Shown here in pieces: positions 49,908 to 58,585 of a DNA stretch of 64,000 nt. The notes under the pieces were generated by a model. It saw only the letters and a list, made by a program, of their open reading frames with translations, searched no databases and was not told the DNA's origin. How positions within the stretch are numbered: the stretch's first letter is position 1; each line of letters opens with the position of its first letter. The position numbers and the translations under genes are program-made. Source of the DNA: Halorussus vallis (lineage in GTDB: Archaea; Halobacteriota; Halobacteria; Halobacteriales; Haladaptataceae). The stretch lies in the NCBI RefSeq assembly GCF_024138165.1, contig NZ_CP100000.1:2542001-2606000 (forward strand), given 5' to 3'.

Positions 49908-50513
49908 ATGGGGGTTTCGATGGAACGAGCGAACCGGAAGCCGATACTGCTACTGCTACTCTTCGCGGACCGCGCGACGAGCGACGACGCCGAGCGCGCC
50001 GGCGACTCGGCCGAACTCTACGCCGGGACGGCGTTCGAACTGCTCGACAATCCGCGCCGACGCCGCCTGCTGGCCTACCTCGTCGAGTGCGGCGGGTCGG
50101 CCCCGCTGGCCGACGCCGTCGACCACGTGGCGGCCTGGGAGCACGACTGCGACCCCGAGGAGGTGTTCTCGACCGACCGGAAGACGGTCTACGACTCGCT
50201 CCGGCGTCGCCACGTCCCGCGACTCTCCCGGGTCGGCGTCGTCGTCCACGACGAGCGTCGGGGCGTCGTCTCCCTCGGGCCGGCGGCCGACGCCGTGATC
50301 GACCGACTCGGCGACCGGCGGTCGCCCTGTGCTCACTGGGAGACGTACTTCCTCGGTCTGGCGGCCACGGTCGGGGCGTTCGTCGCCGCGGAGGTCGCGG
50401 CGACCGTCCCGGAACTGCTCTTCGGCGGGGAACACGCCGTCGTGGCCGGACTGTTCGGCGCGCTGACGCTGGTCGCGGCGCTCGACGCGCGCTATCGGTT
50501 CAGCGCGCGCTAG
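49908..50513 (+). CDS. Winged-helix (DUF7344-like) membrane protein
   Basis: The protein has 201 residues from ATG 49908; ATG 49920 is an alternative start. Residues about 40-135 form a winged-helix domain of the haloarchaeal DUF7344 type (AFELLDNPRRRRLLAYLVECG, STDRKTVYDSLRRRHVPRLSRVGVVVHDERRGVVSLGPAAD). Two hydrophobic helices follow (about 148-170 and 178-195) and tether it to the membrane. It is probably a membrane-bound transcription regulator; its targets are unknown. Nearly 400 bp without a recognised gene follow. Confidence 0.85.
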   Translation: MGVSMERANRKPILLLLLFADRATSDDAERAGDSAELYAGTAFELLDNPRRRRLLAYLVECGGSAPLADAVDHVAAWEHDCDPEEVFSTDRKTVYDSLRRRHVPRLSRVGVVVHDERRGVVSLGPAADAVIDRLGDRRSPCAHWETYFLGLAATVGAFVAAEVAATVPELLFGGEHAVVAGLFGALTLVAALDARYRFSAR

Positions 50514-50907
50514 TTCTTTGACCCGTCGGCAGAATCGTCCCATCACCTCCGCTCGCCGCTCGAAACAGTCGTCACCGAAGTGACGACTGGGCACGTAGTC
50601 GCGGTAGGTGGTTGGTTGTCGGCCTACGCGCCAGTGTCGCCTTCGAACCCCGCCCCTATGAAACTTTTTGTGATTTTTTGAGTGAACCCTATTGCGCATC
50701 GTCTCCCGGTTTCGGTCGAAGATGCGCGTTTCGTTTCCATTTTCCCCGCCGGCGCGCGGTGCGCCGACGTTCGTTCGGCCGCCCTACGGCGCTCGGGGAC
50801 CGAGATTCCTATATATCCGGGGCCGAAACTCCGCCTCGAAACCCGCAGGCAGTTCCGGACGACGCCGCGCATCGCGCGGCGTCGTCCGACCGCGGTAGGT
50901 GGTTGGA
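50514..50907. other. Gap holding the TrmB-like promoter, a hairpin leader and a 15-bp direct repeat
   Basis: No convincing gene is seen; frames here are arginine-rich. A minus-strand stretch near 50525-50620 reads YRDYVPSRHFGDDCFERR and could be a decayed gene end. GCGGTAGGTGGTTGG occurs at 50601-50615 and again at 50892-50906, directly before the TrmB-like start. AGTCGTCA and TGACGACT form an 8-bp inverted repeat near 50569-50590. The promoter box CTATATAT is at 50809-50816. Confidence 0.5.
50809..50906 (+). promoter_or_regulatory. TATA box, 15-bp hairpin and Shine-Dalgarno before the TrmB-like gene
   Basis: CTATATAT (50809-50816) implies a start near 50840 and an untranslated leader of about 68 nt, long for this genome. 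A perfect 15-bp hairpin (50856-50870 with 50874-50888, loop ATC) fills the leader. TAGGTGG ends 5 nt before ATG 50908 and matches a ribosome binding site. A hairpin this close to the site could control translation or be a DNA operator. Confidence 0.55.
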
Positions 50908-51771
50908 ATGACTCACGAAAAGCAGACGACGGTGGTCGAGTTGTTACAACAACTCGGTCTGAAGGAGTACGAAGCGAAAGTGTTCGCGGCGCTGGCGCAG
51001 GTTTCCCAGGCCACCGCCAAGGAGATAAGCGAACTCGCGGACGTGCCCCGAACTCGGGTGTACGACGCGGGCGAGGAGTTGGCACTGCGCGGCCTCGTGG
51101 AGGTTCAACAGTCGAACCCCCAGCGGTATCGCGCCATCCCCATCGAGGAGGCGGTGGAGGTGATTCGACGCCAGTACGACCGGCGCTTCGAGACGCTGTC
51201 GGAGACGTTGTCGGACCTCGAAGCGTCGGGTGACACCCGGCGACGCCCCGAGGGCGTCTGGTCGCTCACCGGCGCGGAGGCCATCGCCGAGCGGGTCGCC
51301 AAGTTGGTCGAGTCGGCGACCGAGGAGGTCGTCGTCCTCTTCGGCTCGGACCCCGGCGACGCCGCGCCGATACTCGAACGGCTCGGGGCGGCGGTCGACC
51401 GCGGCGCGACCGTCTACGTCGGCTCGCTGGCCCCCGACGAGGCCGACCGGCGGCGGGTCGTCGACGCGGTTCCCGGCGCCCGCCGCGCCGACGTCCTGGA
51501 GGAGTTGCTCTCCTCGCCCGCCGCCGACACTGCCGACGCCGCCGACATCGGTTTCCTCGTCGTCGCCGACCGGGACGAACTCCTGTTGAGCGCGGTCGGC
51601 GACCGCGAGGGCGACGTCGAGGCGGCGGTCCGCTCGACCGAGTTCGGCAACGGCCTCCTGGCCGTCGTCAGGCGACTCCTCGACGGCGCCCTCCCGACGG
51701 AGGGCGCGGAGAGCGAGCAGGAGGAAGAGGCGGACGCGCCCGCGTCCGAGGACGACACGCTGGCGGAATAG
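50908..51771 (+). CDS. TrmB-family transcriptional regulator
   Basis: The protein has 287 residues from ATG 50908, supported by TAGGTGG 5 nt upstream. The N-terminal winged helix is LGLKEYEAKVFAALAQVSQATAKEISELADVPRTRVYDAGEELALRGLVE. A short coiled coil (RRFETLSETLSDLE) follows, then a phospholipase-D-like effector domain (EEVVVLFGSDPGDAAPILERL, GATVYVGSLA) without the sugar-binding part of classical TrmB. The C-terminus is acidic. It probably represses or activates genes in response to an unknown ligand. Confidence 0.9.
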   Translation: MTHEKQTTVVELLQQLGLKEYEAKVFAALAQVSQATAKEISELADVPRTRVYDAGEELALRGLVEVQQSNPQRYRAIPIEEAVEVIRRQYDRRFETLSETLSDLEASGDTRRRPEGVWSLTGAEAIAERVAKLVESATEEVVVLFGSDPGDAAPILERLGAAVDRGATVYVGSLAPDEADRRRVVDAVPGARRADVLEELLSSPAADTADAADIGFLVVADRDELLLSAVGDREGDVEAAVRSTEFGNGLLAVVRRLLDGALPTEGAESEQEEEADAPASEDDTLAE

Positions 51772-51798
51772 TGGCGAGAACTGACGGCCGACAATGGC

Positions 51799-52683
51799 CT
51801 ACAGCGCGTCGGCGAGCACCGGCGCGACCGACACCTCGCTGACCGCGCGCTCGATGGTGTCGGTGCCGTAGACCGCCTCGACGCCCGCCCGCGAGAGTTT
51901 CGCGTAGGCGTCGGCGGCCAGCATCGGGTGGACGCAGGCGACGAACACCCGGCCGGCGCCGCGCTCGCCCAGGATCTCGACCGCGCCCGCCATCGTCGAC
52001 CCGGTGGCGATGATGTCGTCGGTGACGACCACGTCGCGGTCGGCCACGTTGGTGTCACTGGGGGTCAGTTCGACCTCGGTGCCCGAGAGGCGCTTCTTCT
52101 CGAAGTAGTCGACGGTGCCCTCGCCGTAGGCGTCCCGGACGGTTTCGGCGATGTCGAGCGCGCCTTCGTCGGGCGAGAGGAAGACGGGGTCGGCGAGGTC
52201 CGCCGGAAGCGGGTCGGCGAGGACGCCGGCGGCGTCGACCGATTCGGCAGGGGTGTCGAAAAAGTCGCAGACCGACTCCTCGTGGGGGTTGACCGTCACC
52301 ACGCGGTCGGCGTTCGCCGAGAGGGCCTTCGCGACCGCGCGGGCCGAGACTGGCTGGCCCGCCTCGAACGCGGCGTCCTGGCGGGCGTACCCCATGTACG
52401 GCAGGACGGTGACGACCTCGGTGGCGCCCCACTCGCGGGCGGCGTCCTGCAACTGGATGAGTTCGAGGTGGGCGTCCGAGGAGACGGTCGAGGCGACGAT
52501 AATCGCGCGATTTATCCGTCCAGCCGCGCTGCGCTCGGCGAACTCGCCCTCGGCCAGGCCGGGTGCGGCCGCCAGCAGTTCGCCGTCGGGGAATCGCTCG
52601 AACTCGATGCTCGCCAGGGGTTCGTCCAGCGCGGCGGCGAGTTCCGCCGCCAGCACCTGCGAGGTTGACCCGCTGATAATCAT
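51799..52683 (-). CDS. prs: Ribose-phosphate pyrophosphokinase
   Basis: The protein has 294 residues from ATG 52683. It makes PRPP from ribose 5-phosphate and ATP, for nucleotide, histidine and tryptophan synthesis. Family motifs are RFPDGELLA, VLPYMGYARQD, VNPHEESVCDFF, and the PRPP-binding loop VVVTDDIIATGSTM. The length is that of archaeal class enzymes, shorter than the bacterial type. It converges on the TrmB-like gene with 27 bp between stops. Confidence 0.95.
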   Translation of the reverse strand: MIISGSTSQVLAAELAAALDEPLASIEFERFPDGELLAAAPGLAEGEFAERSAAGRINRAIIVASTVSSDAHLELIQLQDAAREWGATEVVTVLPYMGYARQDAAFEAGQPVSARAVAKALSANADRVVTVNPHEESVCDFFDTPAESVDAAGVLADPLPADLADPVFLSPDEGALDIAETVRDAYGEGTVDYFEKKRLSGTEVELTPSDTNVADRDVVVTDDIIATGSTMAGAVEILGERGAGRVFVACVHPMLAADAYAKLSRAGVEAVYGTDTIERAVSEVSVAPVLADAL

Positions 52684-52873
52684 ACGAGTTGGGTGCACCC
52701 CGGCGGGTAAATCGGTTTTCACTCGGGTCGGAAGCTTCCTACCGTCGGCTGTCACTCCGTCTCGATTCTCGCGGAAACACTCGTCTCGCGGGCGCGGACA
52801 CAGTCTTCTGCGCCGGCCGATTCGATGAATTACAGTCGACAGTATTAACGTCGCCCGGTGGGACCGGCCGGAC

Positions 52874-53053
52874 GTGTCGAAACACGTCGCCATGGTGTTC
52901 GGCCTGTTCGTCTCGCTGGCGATGTTCCTCGGCGTCGTCGCGGTAGCGACGGGTGGCGGGATTAGCGTGAACCTCGCGGCGGTGGTCGTCTGGGTGGGTC
53001 TGTTCGTGGCGGTGGGACTGGGGTTCGTGTTGATGGGCGTCTCGACGAGGTAG
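52874..53053 (+). CDS. Small two-span membrane protein
   Basis: This 59-residue protein starts at GTG 52874 (MSKHVAMVFGLFVSLAMFLGVV). It is almost entirely two hydrophobic helices (about 6-26 and 31-54) joined by TGGGIS, and ends STR. An AGTATTAACG box about 30 nt before the GTG supports a leaderless transcript. I do not recognise a family. It lies between prs (divergent) and a membrane protein gene (convergent). Confidence 0.65.
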   Translation: MSKHVAMVFGLFVSLAMFLGVVAVATGGGISVNLAAVVVWVGLFVAVGLGFVLMGVSTR

Positions 53054-53131
53054 CGTCGAGAAACCCCGTGGAATTCTTCAGAACGAGACGGACTCTTCGC
53101 GCTCCCCCACGTCGCGTTGTCGACCCTGTAA

Positions 53132-53458
53132 TCAGTCCCGCTCGTCGTCCCCGCCGGGAAGCCGACGGACCGCTTTCTCCCATCTGTCCTTGGCCGCCTG
53201 CCCGGGGTCCGCGAACGGGTCGTACGTGATGTCCTCGGCCGTACCGACGCGATTCGGCCCGTCGCCGTCGGTCGTCGTCCGCCACACGCCGACCACCGCC
53301 ACGACCACCAATAACGCGAACAAGAACGCTAGCGCGATACTGGCCAAACCGTCGAGGGGGAACGCCACGAAGAGCAGGGCCAGCAGAAGCGCAGCGAGTT
53401 GGGACGCGTAGAGGAAACGACTGAGCCAGTCGCCCGGAATCTCGAAAGCTCGTCCCAT
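53132..53458 (-). CDS. Small two-span membrane protein with acidic tail
   Basis: The protein has 108 residues from ATG 53458; GGGAGAAAG just upstream may assist initiation. The GTG at 53482 is in frame but adds SGRK residues of doubtful value. Two hydrophobic helices (about 20-40 and 42-60) precede a soluble acidic tail (TTTDGDGPNRVGTAEDITYDPFADPGQAAKDRWEKAVRRL). I do not recognise the family. The neighbours do not suggest a role. Confidence 0.7.
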   Translation of the reverse strand: MGRAFEIPGDWLSRFLYASQLAALLLALLFVAFPLDGLASIALAFLFALLVVVAVVGVWRTTTDGDGPNRVGTAEDITYDPFADPGQAAKDRWEKAVRRLPGGDDERD

Positions 53459-53858
53459 CTTTCTCCCGGAAATCTGACCCACAGACGTTTAACGTTTCTC
53501 ACACGATTCCTGTACGACTACTCGACGCTACGGTATCGAACGATACGAGCGACGCTGACCGCGGAGTGGAACGCCTCGAACGCTCGCCGCTTCGTGCGGC
53601 GACAATCCTCGCGAGGGATGAGCGAACGACCGGAGCGAGTGATCGAATCGGCTGGGGAGGCGTGTGGCCTGCGTCTGCGCGAGCAAAGCGAGTGCAGGCT
53701 CGTCGGACCGCCGGTCCGACGGCGGTCGCAGTGCGGTTGCTCGTTCGCATCGTGCGAGTAGCAGTCTACGGTGCGGTGGCCATCGCGGTTCTGACTCGTA
53801 GCCATCGTACGAGGCACAGACACGGCCACCACTCGCATAACCGAAAACCACGGACGAC
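53459..53858. other. Gap resembling a dispersed haloarchaeal intergenic repeat
   Basis: No real gene is seen. The run GATGAGCGAACGACCGGAGC (about 53628) and GGCTGGGGAGGCGTGTGG (53651-53668) resemble, from memory, a repeat family found in many haloarchaeal intergenic regions. A perfect 9-bp hairpin with loop GCC lies at 53701-53721. Open frames crossing the gap are arginine-rich and not credible proteins. Confidence 0.45.
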
Positions 53859-54056
53859 TCAGTTCGTAAGCTCCGGATTCCGCAGTACCTTCAGCCCCGC
53901 GTACGAGTAGTAGCATCCGTGAAAGGCGAACACGAGTATCGCGGCTCCCGTCGCCCACCCGTCTCCCACTTCGCCCGTCCGGAGGTGGTAGAACTGCAGA
54001 CCCATCATGAGGAATCCCCCGAAAGCCAGCGCGAAGTAGATCAGCCACTGCTTCAT
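53859..54056 (-). CDS. Small two-span membrane protein
   Basis: This 65-residue protein runs from ATG 54056 (MKQWLIYFALAFGGFLMMGLQFYHL) to PELTN. It has two hydrophobic helices (about 4-23 and 35-55) joined by RTGEVGDGWATGA. Aromatic residues cluster in FAFHGCYYSYAGLKVLRNPEL. I do not recognise the family. It is a likely real gene because its composition fits a membrane protein and it starts cleanly. It lies 80 bp beyond the stop of the beta-propeller gene, on the same strand. Confidence 0.68.
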   Translation of the reverse strand: MKQWLIYFALAFGGFLMMGLQFYHLRTGEVGDGWATGAAILVFAFHGCYYSYAGLKVLRNPELTN

Positions 54057-54136
54057 ACGGCCGGAACGTGACAACCTCCAATCAAACCTCCGGAAGAGAA
54101 ACCCGAAGACGCGACCGAAGATAGCCGAGAGTCCGA

Positions 54137-54970
54137 TTACGGCGCGGCGACGGCCTTCACACCCTGCAAGCCAAGCATCTGGGAACGCCAGCCGTCGCCG
54201 ACCGAGAGCAGGAACGTCCCGTCCGCCGTCGCGGCGTAGACGCCCTCGCCGTGGTCGAGCGCGACGATTTCGCCCTCGGCGGGCACCTCCTCTTCGTGCC
54301 ACTCGCCGTCCTCGTGGGCGAACAGCCCCGTTTCCCCCGCGACGTGCGCCCAGCCGAGTCGCCCCGCCTCGCCCGACGCGGCGCCGACCGCCCGGAAGTC
54401 GCCGTCGAGTTCGTCCATCCAGCCGTTGCCGAGCTTGTAGAGTCCCGCGGCGGTCGCGGCCAGCGGGACGCCTGCGGTCGATACGTCCCGAACGTCTTCG
54501 AGGCCGACGTGCTCGACGCCCGACGCGGTAGCGCGATAGACGCCCGACTCCGCGGCGAGCAGGTCGCCGTCGATGGCCCGCACCTCCTCGATACTCCCGA
54601 GTTCGGTCCACGCCGAGTCACCGGTTTCGTCGCCGTCGTCACCGTCTTCCTCGCGTCGTAGCACCGCGCCGTCCTCGCGGGCGACCAGCAGGTCACCCGC
54701 ATCGCCGAACCCCACCGCGACCGCCGGACCGACGTCCAGCGACTCGAATCTGTCCTCCCCGCCTATCAGCACCGTCTCGTCGGTCGCCACCGCGAGTCGG
54801 CCGTCGCGCCCGGCGGCGTCCCGGGCCGTACACCGGCGCTCCAGGCCGAATCGTCCCACCAGGTCGTCGGAGGTCTCGACCACCGCCACCCCGAAGTCGC
54901 CGACGACGTACACCGGGACCTCCTCGCCGTCGCCGCGGTACACCCGCTTCTCGTCGATGCTGATGCCCAT
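54137..54970 (-). CDS. HVO_0234-type beta-propeller protein
   Basis: The protein has 277 residues from ATG 54970. It is acidic, with repeated blade-like strands such as GVAVVETSDDLVGRFGL, GLYKLGNGWMDELDGDFRAVG, GVYAATADGTFLLSVGDGW and TGLFAHEDGEWHEEEV. This fits a six- or seven-bladed propeller, and I recall the haloarchaeal family as named after HVO_0234. No signal peptide is seen, so it should be cytoplasmic. The biochemical role is unknown. It diverges from the glmM-like gene with 157 bp between starts. Confidence 0.85.
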   Translation of the reverse strand: MGISIDEKRVYRGDGEEVPVYVVGDFGVAVVETSDDLVGRFGLERRCTARDAAGRDGRLAVATDETVLIGGEDRFESLDVGPAVAVGFGDAGDLLVAREDGAVLRREEDGDDGDETGDSAWTELGSIEEVRAIDGDLLAAESGVYRATASGVEHVGLEDVRDVSTAGVPLAATAAGLYKLGNGWMDELDGDFRAVGAASGEAGRLGWAHVAGETGLFAHEDGEWHEEEVPAEGEIVALDHGEGVYAATADGTFLLSVGDGWRSQMLGLQGVKAVAAP

Positions 54971-55127
54971 GTCCGGAAATCCGCCCGCCCGCGGGTTAGG
55001 CGTTGGGATTTCGCGACCCGCCGAGCGGGAGACCCTCCCCGAAAACGCGCCCGAAACGCCCCCAGCGGGGGCGAACCGACGACCGCGCTCCGGAATGTCT
55101 TTGGCCCGCGAGTCCTCACGCTCGCAC

Positions 55128-56492
55128 ATGAAAGTATTCGGGTCCAGCGGCACGCGCGGGGTCGCCAACGAGGAGTTGACCCCGCAGTTCGCGCTGAAGG
55201 TCGCGGAGGCGGCCGGGACGGTGTGGCGCGCCGACCGCGTGGCGGTCGCCCGCGACACGCGCGCGACGGGGGAGATGCTGGCCGACGCCGCCGCCAGCGG
55301 ACTGGCGAGCGTCGGCGCCGACGTCGACCGCCTCGGCATCATCCCCACGCCGGGCGCGCAGGCCTACGCCGAGCGCGAGCAGATGCCGGTCGTGATGATA
55401 ACCGCCAGCCACAACCCCTCGGAGTACAACGGCGTGAAACTGATCGGAGCCGACGGCGTCGAACTCGCGGTCGAGGACCTAGAACGCATCGAGCAGAAGT
55501 TCCTCGCCGAGAAGTTCGAGACGGTCCGGTGGAGCGAGACGGGCGAGAGTCGCCGCGTCGAGGGTGCCCGCCGGGAGTACGTCGAGGGGATGCTCGCCGC
55601 GGTCGACCGCGAGAGAATCGCCGACGCCGACCTCACCGTGGCGCTGGACCCCGGCCACGGCGCGGGTTCGCTGACCTCCCCGGAGTTCTTCCGCGAACTC
55701 GGCTGTCGGGTCGTCACCGCCAACAGCCAACCCGACGGCCACTTCCCCGGCCGGGACCCCGAACCGGTCCCCGAAAACCTCGGCGACCTCGGTCGCCTCG
55801 TCGCGGCGACCGACGCCGACGTGGGCATCGCCCACGACGGCGACGCCGACCGGGCCATCTTCTACGACGAGAACGGCGAGTACGTCGAGGGCGACGCCAC
55901 GCTGGCGGCGCTGGCGGCCGCCGAACTCGAACCCGGCGACTCGGTCGTCTCGGCGGTCAACGTCTCCCAGCGACTCGTCGACGTGGCCGACGACGCCGAG
56001 GCGTACCTCGAACTCACGCCCATCGGGAGCACCAACATCATCACCCGCATCGAGGGCCTGTGGAAGAACGACCGCCCTGTCCCGGTCGCGGGCGAGGGCA
56101 ACGGCGGCATCTTCTTCCCCGACTACCGGTTGGCCCGCGACGGCGCGTACACCGCCGCGAAGTTCCTCGAACTGCTGGCCGACCGGACCGTCAGCGAGGT
56201 GGTCGAACCGTACGACGACTATCACAACGTCCGGATCAACATCGGCTACGCGAACGACGCCGAGCGCGAGGCGCTGCTGGAGGCGGCCGAGCGCGAGGCC
56301 GACGAGGCGACGGCCGACGTGACCACCCTCGACGGCTACCGACTCGACTACGGCGACGCCTGGGTGCTGGCCCGGCCGAGCGGCACCGAACCGATGGTCC
56401 GCATCTACGCCGAGGCCCGAGAGCTATCGCGGGCCGAGGAACTCGCCGAGGCGATGGCCGAGGAGCTCCGCGAGGCGAAGGCGGCGGTCTGA
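55128..56492 (+). CDS. glmM: Phosphoglucosamine mutase / phosphohexomutase
   Basis: The protein has 454 residues from ATG 55128. The catalytic phosphoserine is Ser94 in TASHNP. The metal loop is DGDADR (about 225-230), the sugar-binding loop GEGNGG and the phosphate-binding loop RPSGTEP. The start MKVFGSSGTRG is typical. It should interconvert glucosamine 6- and 1-phosphate for UDP-GlcNAc synthesis, though archaeal members may also act on glucose or mannose phosphates. The substrate is an inference from the GlmM-like start and length. Confidence 0.92.
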   Translation: MKVFGSSGTRGVANEELTPQFALKVAEAAGTVWRADRVAVARDTRATGEMLADAAASGLASVGADVDRLGIIPTPGAQAYAEREQMPVVMITASHNPSEYNGVKLIGADGVELAVEDLERIEQKFLAEKFETVRWSETGESRRVEGARREYVEGMLAAVDRERIADADLTVALDPGHGAGSLTSPEFFRELGCRVVTANSQPDGHFPGRDPEPVPENLGDLGRLVAATDADVGIAHDGDADRAIFYDENGEYVEGDATLAALAAAELEPGDSVVSAVNVSQRLVDVADDAEAYLELTPIGSTNIITRIEGLWKNDRPVPVAGEGNGGIFFPDYRLARDGAYTAAKFLELLADRTVSEVVEPYDDYHNVRINIGYANDAEREALLEAAEREADEATADVTTLDGYRLDYGDAWVLARPSGTEPMVRIYAEARELSRAEELAEAMAEELREAKAAV

Positions 56493-56558
56493 GCGTCCGA
56501 GGCGGTTAATTCGGACGCCAACAAGGTTATTCGACTCGCCTCCGTTACTCTGTCTGGC

Positions 56559-56873
56559 ATGGAGGAGCGAGAACCCAGAGACGTTTCCGGCGGCGATCGT
56601 GACGACAAAGTCCACCAGCGGTACTACCCCGAAGAAGACCGAAAACTGAGCACCGCGGTTCTGGAGGCCATCGAGGACCAGAAGGGCGAGGACCTCTCGA
56701 AGGCCGACTTCCGGTTGTACGACGACGTCGACCCCGACGCGCTCGACGCGCTGTTCCGCTCGGACGCCGACGCGAACACGTCGGTCCAGTTCAACACCGA
56801 CGACGTGACCGTGACGCTCTGGGGCGACGGCGGCGTCGAAATCCGAATCACGCCGCGCGAGGAGAAACCGTAG
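56559..56873 (+). CDS. HalOD1 output-domain protein
   Basis: The protein has 104 acidic residues. LSTAVLEAIEDQKGEDLSKADFRLYDDVDPDALDALF followed by VQFNTDDVTVTLWGDGGVEIRI is the HalOD1 pattern, a small haloarchaeal domain found alone or at the ends of signalling proteins. Its target is unknown. The ATG at 56559 follows an AAGGTTATTCG box by about 25 nt. It converges on the coiled-coil protein gene with only 3 bp between stops. Confidence 0.9.
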   Translation: MEEREPRDVSGGDRDDKVHQRYYPEEDRKLSTAVLEAIEDQKGEDLSKADFRLYDDVDPDALDALFRSDADANTSVQFNTDDVTVTLWGDGGVEIRITPREEKP

Positions 56874-56876
56874 CGT

Positions 56877-58034
56877 TCACCGCTCGGGGTACTCGGCGAG
56901 CGCCTCGTTCAGCGTCTCCTTTTGCTCGCGCAACTCGGCCAGTTCCGACTCCACCGCGCCGCCGGCCAGTCGCTCGCGCTCGTCGTCGGATAGCTCCTCG
57001 CGCGCCCGCGCGGCGGTCCGCAGGCGCTCGAAGCGCTCCTCGTCGCGGGTGAACTGCCGGATTTCGCGCAACCTGGCCACCGTCTCCTCGGGGGCGAACT
57101 TCGAGACGACCGAGATCAACTCCTCGATGCGCCACCGGAGGTCGGCGGCCGACCGGGGCGGCCAGTCGATTCGGAGAGGTCGGGCGTCGAGGCGTTCGAG
57201 GTACGTCTCGTTGGTCGCCACCGCGCGCTTGAGCGCCTGGGGGTCGCCGACGTAGTGGTCGAGTTTCGAGTTGGAGTAGCGGGCGTACTCCAGCAGTTTC
57301 GGTATCGACTCCGCGCCCGCCTCCCGTTCCCGGACGTACTCGACGAGCGACTCGGGCGGCCGGTCGAACTCGACCAGCGGGTAATCGCGGGTCGCGGCCA
57401 CGAACGCCAGCACCTCGCGGGCGCTCGACCCGCGCTTGAACTCGGCGAACGCCTCGTCGACGGCGTCGTCGTAGGCCGAAATCGGATTCCGGAGTTCCTC
57501 GACCGGCGCGTCGAGGTCGGCCTCGCCCAACTCCAGCAGGTGCTCGCGGTCGCGTATCTCCCGGTCGACCTCCCGGCGGCGCGCCGCGACGTCGCGGCGC
57601 GCCTCGCGGTAGGCCGCGAGCGCCTCGTCCCGCCGGTCGAGGAGCGCCGCGACGTCTCCGGCGGGTTCGAGGTCGGCGCGGGCGCGCTCGAAGTCCGACT
57701 CGCTCAGCCGGCGCTTGTCGAAGCGGTCGTTGGCCGCCTCGAAGGCGTCGCCGGCGGGCAGGTCGTCGTCCAGTCGGCCGACGAGCGCGGCGAAGCGGTC
57801 CTGGAACTCGATGAAGTTCTTGAAGTTCTCCTGACCCGTGCCCGTGGCCTTCCCCTCGTAGCGGTTCAGCAGGTCGGTCGCCTCGTCGTAGGCCGCGGCG
57901 ACCGAGTCGACGGTCGCCGCGCCGTACTCCTCGATGCGGTCGTCGGCCCGTTCGAGTTCGTCGGCGGCCTCGGCCAGCGCGGCGACCGGGTCGTCGCGCT
58001 CGCCGTCGGCCGGTGCGGTGGAGTCTGAGTTCAT
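56877..58034 (-). CDS. Coiled-coil haloarchaeal protein (DUF7118-like)
   Basis: The protein has 385 residues and is almost wholly helical and charged. It starts with an acidic tail, then AAVDSVAAAYDEATDLLNRYEGKATGTGQENFKNFIEFQDRF. Coiled-coil stretches surround residues 125-170 (YREARRDVAARRREVDREIRDREHLLEL) and 330-385. A conserved-looking central part reads SIPKLLEYARYSNSKLDHYVGDPQALKRAV. From memory it matches DUF7118. Function is unknown. hisI ends 18 bp upstream on the same strand, so the two may be co-transcribed. Confidence 0.82.
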   Translation of the reverse strand: MNSDSTAPADGERDDPVAALAEAADELERADDRIEEYGAATVDSVAAAYDEATDLLNRYEGKATGTGQENFKNFIEFQDRFAALVGRLDDDLPAGDAFEAANDRFDKRRLSESDFERARADLEPAGDVAALLDRRDEALAAYREARRDVAARRREVDREIRDREHLLELGEADLDAPVEELRNPISAYDDAVDEAFAEFKRGSSAREVLAFVAATRDYPLVEFDRPPESLVEYVREREAGAESIPKLLEYARYSNSKLDHYVGDPQALKRAVATNETYLERLDARPLRIDWPPRSAADLRWRIEELISVVSKFAPEETVARLREIRQFTRDEERFERLRTAARAREELSDDERERLAGGAVESELAELREQKETLNEALAEYPER

Positions 58035-58052
58035 CGGTGGAACACGGTCAGA

Positions 58053-58451
58053 TTACGACTCGTAGACCTCGTCGGGTTCGAACGCCCGCTCGCCGACGAC
58101 GTCGCCGTCGAGGGTGCGGTAGAAGCAACTCTCGTAGCCGGTGTGACACGCCCCGCCCTCCTGGTCGACCAGGTAGAGCAGCGCGTCGCCGTCGCAGTCG
58201 ACCCGGACCTCTTGGACCCGCTGGACGTGACCGCTGGTTGCGCCCTTCTGCCAGAGTTCCTCGCGACTCCGCGAGTAGTAGTGAGCCAGGCCGGTTTCGC
58301 GGGTCTTCTCGACGGCCTCGGGCGTGACGTAGGCCAGCATCAGCACCTCGCCGGTGTCGGCGTCCTGGGCGACGGCGGGGATGCGACCGCGCTCGCCGAA
58401 GTCGAGCGCGACGGCGGGGTCGGCGTCGTCGGTGTCGGCGGCGTCGCTCAT
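58053..58451 (-). CDS. hisI: Phosphoribosyl-AMP cyclohydrolase
   Basis: The protein has 132 residues from ATG 58451. It opens the adenine ring of PR-AMP in histidine synthesis. Motifs are [51 protein letters not shown] and [13 protein letters not shown]. These supply the zinc cysteines and the aspartates for magnesium. It is the single-domain form without HisE. A 17-bp perfect hairpin sits 47 bp upstream, in the divergent promoter region. Confidence 0.95.
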   Translation of the reverse strand: MSDAADTDDADPAVALDFGERGRIPAVAQDADTGEVLMLAYVTPEAVEKTRETGLAHYYSRSREELWQKGATSGHVQRVQEVRVDCDGDALLYLVDQEGGACHTGYESCFYRTLDGDVVGERAFEPDEVYES

Positions 58452-58498
58452 GTCCGGACGATTCGGCGCGTCGGGCGATATGTCTTGTGTGTCCGAGA

Positions 58499-58535
58499 GG
58501 TGAGGGAGTCGGCGCGTGGCGCCGACTCCCTCACC
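58499..58535. promoter_or_regulatory. 17-bp perfect inverted repeat in the hisI divergent promoter
   Basis: Arms 58499-58515 and 58519-58535 are exact reverse complements with GTG between. It lies 47 nt from the hisI start and 50 nt from the ATG of the opposite gene. It may be a shared operator or an upstream barrier. TGAAAAGATTG at about 58548 is a box candidate for the plus-strand gene. Confidence 0.65.
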
Positions 58536-58585
58536 GGCCCGTAACTGTGAAAAGATTGAAGCGACCGCCGGGGCAACTCCCCCGC

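Noticed and set aside
50692-50898. Small basic protein gene upstream of the TrmB-like gene
   Set aside because: The product is arginine- and proline-rich, unlike this acidic proteome, and it covers the promoter and hairpin leader.
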